Source: Hoeflea prorocentri
Lineage (GTDB): Bacteria > Pseudomonadota > Alphaproteobacteria > Rhizobiales > Rhizobiaceae
DNA length: 64,000 bases
NCBI RefSeq assembly: GCF_027944115.1
Contig: NZ_JAPJZI010000001.1
Coordinates: forward strand, 2,418,001-2,482,000
Direction of reading: 5' to 3'
Shown: positions 63,423-64,000 of the stretch, piece by piece
Layout of the letters: each line of letters opens with the position of its first letter
Numbering within the stretch: the stretch's first letter is position 1
Made by a program: the position numbers and the translations under genes
The notes under the pieces: generated by a model
What the model was told of the DNA's origin: nothing
Databases searched by the model: none
What the model saw: only the letters and a program-made list of their open reading frames with translations

Positions 63423-64000
63423 TTATTGAGCCGTGCGACGCAGAACGATTGTCATGAACCAGAGCTCGAAGGCATATTTGCTGGTTTCCTCGCGATAGAG
63501 TGCCTCGAGCCGGTCAAAAAACTCTTTATCCAGCGCGTCCACCTCGGCGATATCTTCAACGCTGGGTTCAAACAGCTGACGGCGCAGCGTCGATGCCGCA
63601 AAGGCATGAACATAGCCGCGATAGTGGCTGGCATAATCCTTCGGATCGGAAACGAAATCCGCAAAAACGTCATGTGCACGTCCTGGTGCCGACCCCACGC
63701 TGAGATAGTCCAATTCGAAGGCAGCGGATAAAACCGGATCGTTTTTCAACGGCTCTTCGGCATCCTCGGCGGTCGGGAACCAGAGCGCAAAAACGAAATT
63801 ATCGAGCACGTCCTGATTGATCAGCTCATCGTCCGCCATCTGCTGTGCAACCATTTGCAAGGCGCGATAAATGCCGCGTCCGGACGCTGCGATACCGTTG
63901 ACTTCGTCTTCCTGAGCGATGGAACCGAGCGTCGAAACAAGAAGGTAGCCGCCGGGGCGCAATTCTTCTGCCCGGCGCTGCAGAAAACGAGCCCAGTCCT
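63423..64000 (-). CDS. SABATH-like carboxyl methyltransferase, C-terminal part (runs off right edge)
   Basis: The 3' portion of a minus-strand gene; the frame stays open beyond base 64000. The visible N-terminal end reads DWARFLQRRAEELRPGGYLL, close to the DWxxFLxxRAxELxPGGxLV motif of SAM-dependent salicylate/jasmonate-type (SABATH) carboxyl methyltransferases, whose bacterial relatives methylate unknown carboxylic acids. The SAM-binding motif I would lie outside the window. The C-terminal part is largely helical and ends SKYAFELWFMTIVLRRTAQ. Confidence 0.7.
   Translation of the reverse strand, partial: DWARFLQRRAEELRPGGYLLVSTLGSIAQEDEVNGIAASGRGIYRALQMVAQQMADDELINQDVLDNFVFALWFPTAEDAEEPLKNDPVLSAAFELDYLSVGSAPGRAHDVFADFVSDPKDYASHYRGYVHAFAASTLRRQLFEPSVEDIAEVDALDKEFFDRLEALYREETSKYAFELWFMTIVLRRTAQ

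Overview
This 64 kb window looks like chromosomal DNA of an alphaproteobacterium, most likely of the order Hyphomicrobiales (Rhizobiales). This is inferred from gene order and protein style: lptF-lptG-lptD-surA-pdxA-rsmA; fabD-fabG-acpP-fabF-mltG-yicC-gmk; rpsF-rpsR-DUF2232-rplI; dnaB-alr-radA-cvpA-purF; and pepA-holC. Coding is dense, GC content is high, and many genes overlap by ATGA. I saw no tRNA, rRNA, insertion sequence, prophage, CRISPR array or replication origin.

Region 1 (1-9.5 kb) is a cobalamin corrin-ring cluster. On the minus strand, a seven-gene unit runs from a small His-containing membrane protein through cbiX, cobH, cobL, cobI, a cbiG-cobJ fusion and cobM. cbiD and cobK lie on the plus strand. 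cobA and the start of cobB run off the left edge. CbiX and CbiD belong to early-cobalt (anaerobic-type) logic, while cobH/I/J/K/L/M carry aerobic-pathway names, so the route is mixed.

Region 2 (9.5-18 kb) is a loose set: a methyltransferase, an acetyltransferase, an HCCA-isomerase-like thioredoxin-fold protein and an L,D-transpeptidase. It ends with a minus-strand run of pepA, holC, a GT39-type glycosyltransferase and a PAP2 phosphatase, the last two plausibly acting on envelope lipids.

Region 3 (18-35 kb) holds envelope biogenesis genes. lptF, lptG, lptD and surA serve LPS transport and outer-membrane protein folding, followed by pdxA and rsmA. A ROK regulator diverges from a glycerophosphodiester phosphodiesterase. 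A fatty-acid-synthesis block then runs on the minus strand, with recognisable sigma-70-type promoters for fabD and acpP, and continues into mltG, yicC and gmk.

Region 4 (35-49.6 kb) starts with a coiled-coil protein divergent from a GGDEF cyclase across an AT-rich gap that carries a CtrA-like site. A glutamine-synthetase-like ligase follows. The rpsF-rpsR-DUF2232-rplI operon has a structured leader: a three-way-junction RNA, then a 10-bp stem that pairs with the rpsF Shine-Dalgarno sequence. cfa, dnaB, alr, radA, cvpA, purF and an SDR follow.

Region 5 (49.6-64 kb) is more accessory. A roughly 2360-residue autotransporter with about 25 glycine-rich passenger repeats lies divergent to a PadR regulator, across an AT-rich intergenic region with a candidate operator. 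padR leads an RND efflux pair whose permease seems to carry two extra membrane helices. A ChaC-like cyclotransferase and a truncated SABATH-like methyltransferase close the window.

The most unusual items are the tandem RNA structures upstream of rpsF, the giant repeat autotransporter next to the PadR/RND module, the His- and Cys-rich tail of CbiX, and the enlarged RND permease. No complete, clearly new system was proven from sequence alone.
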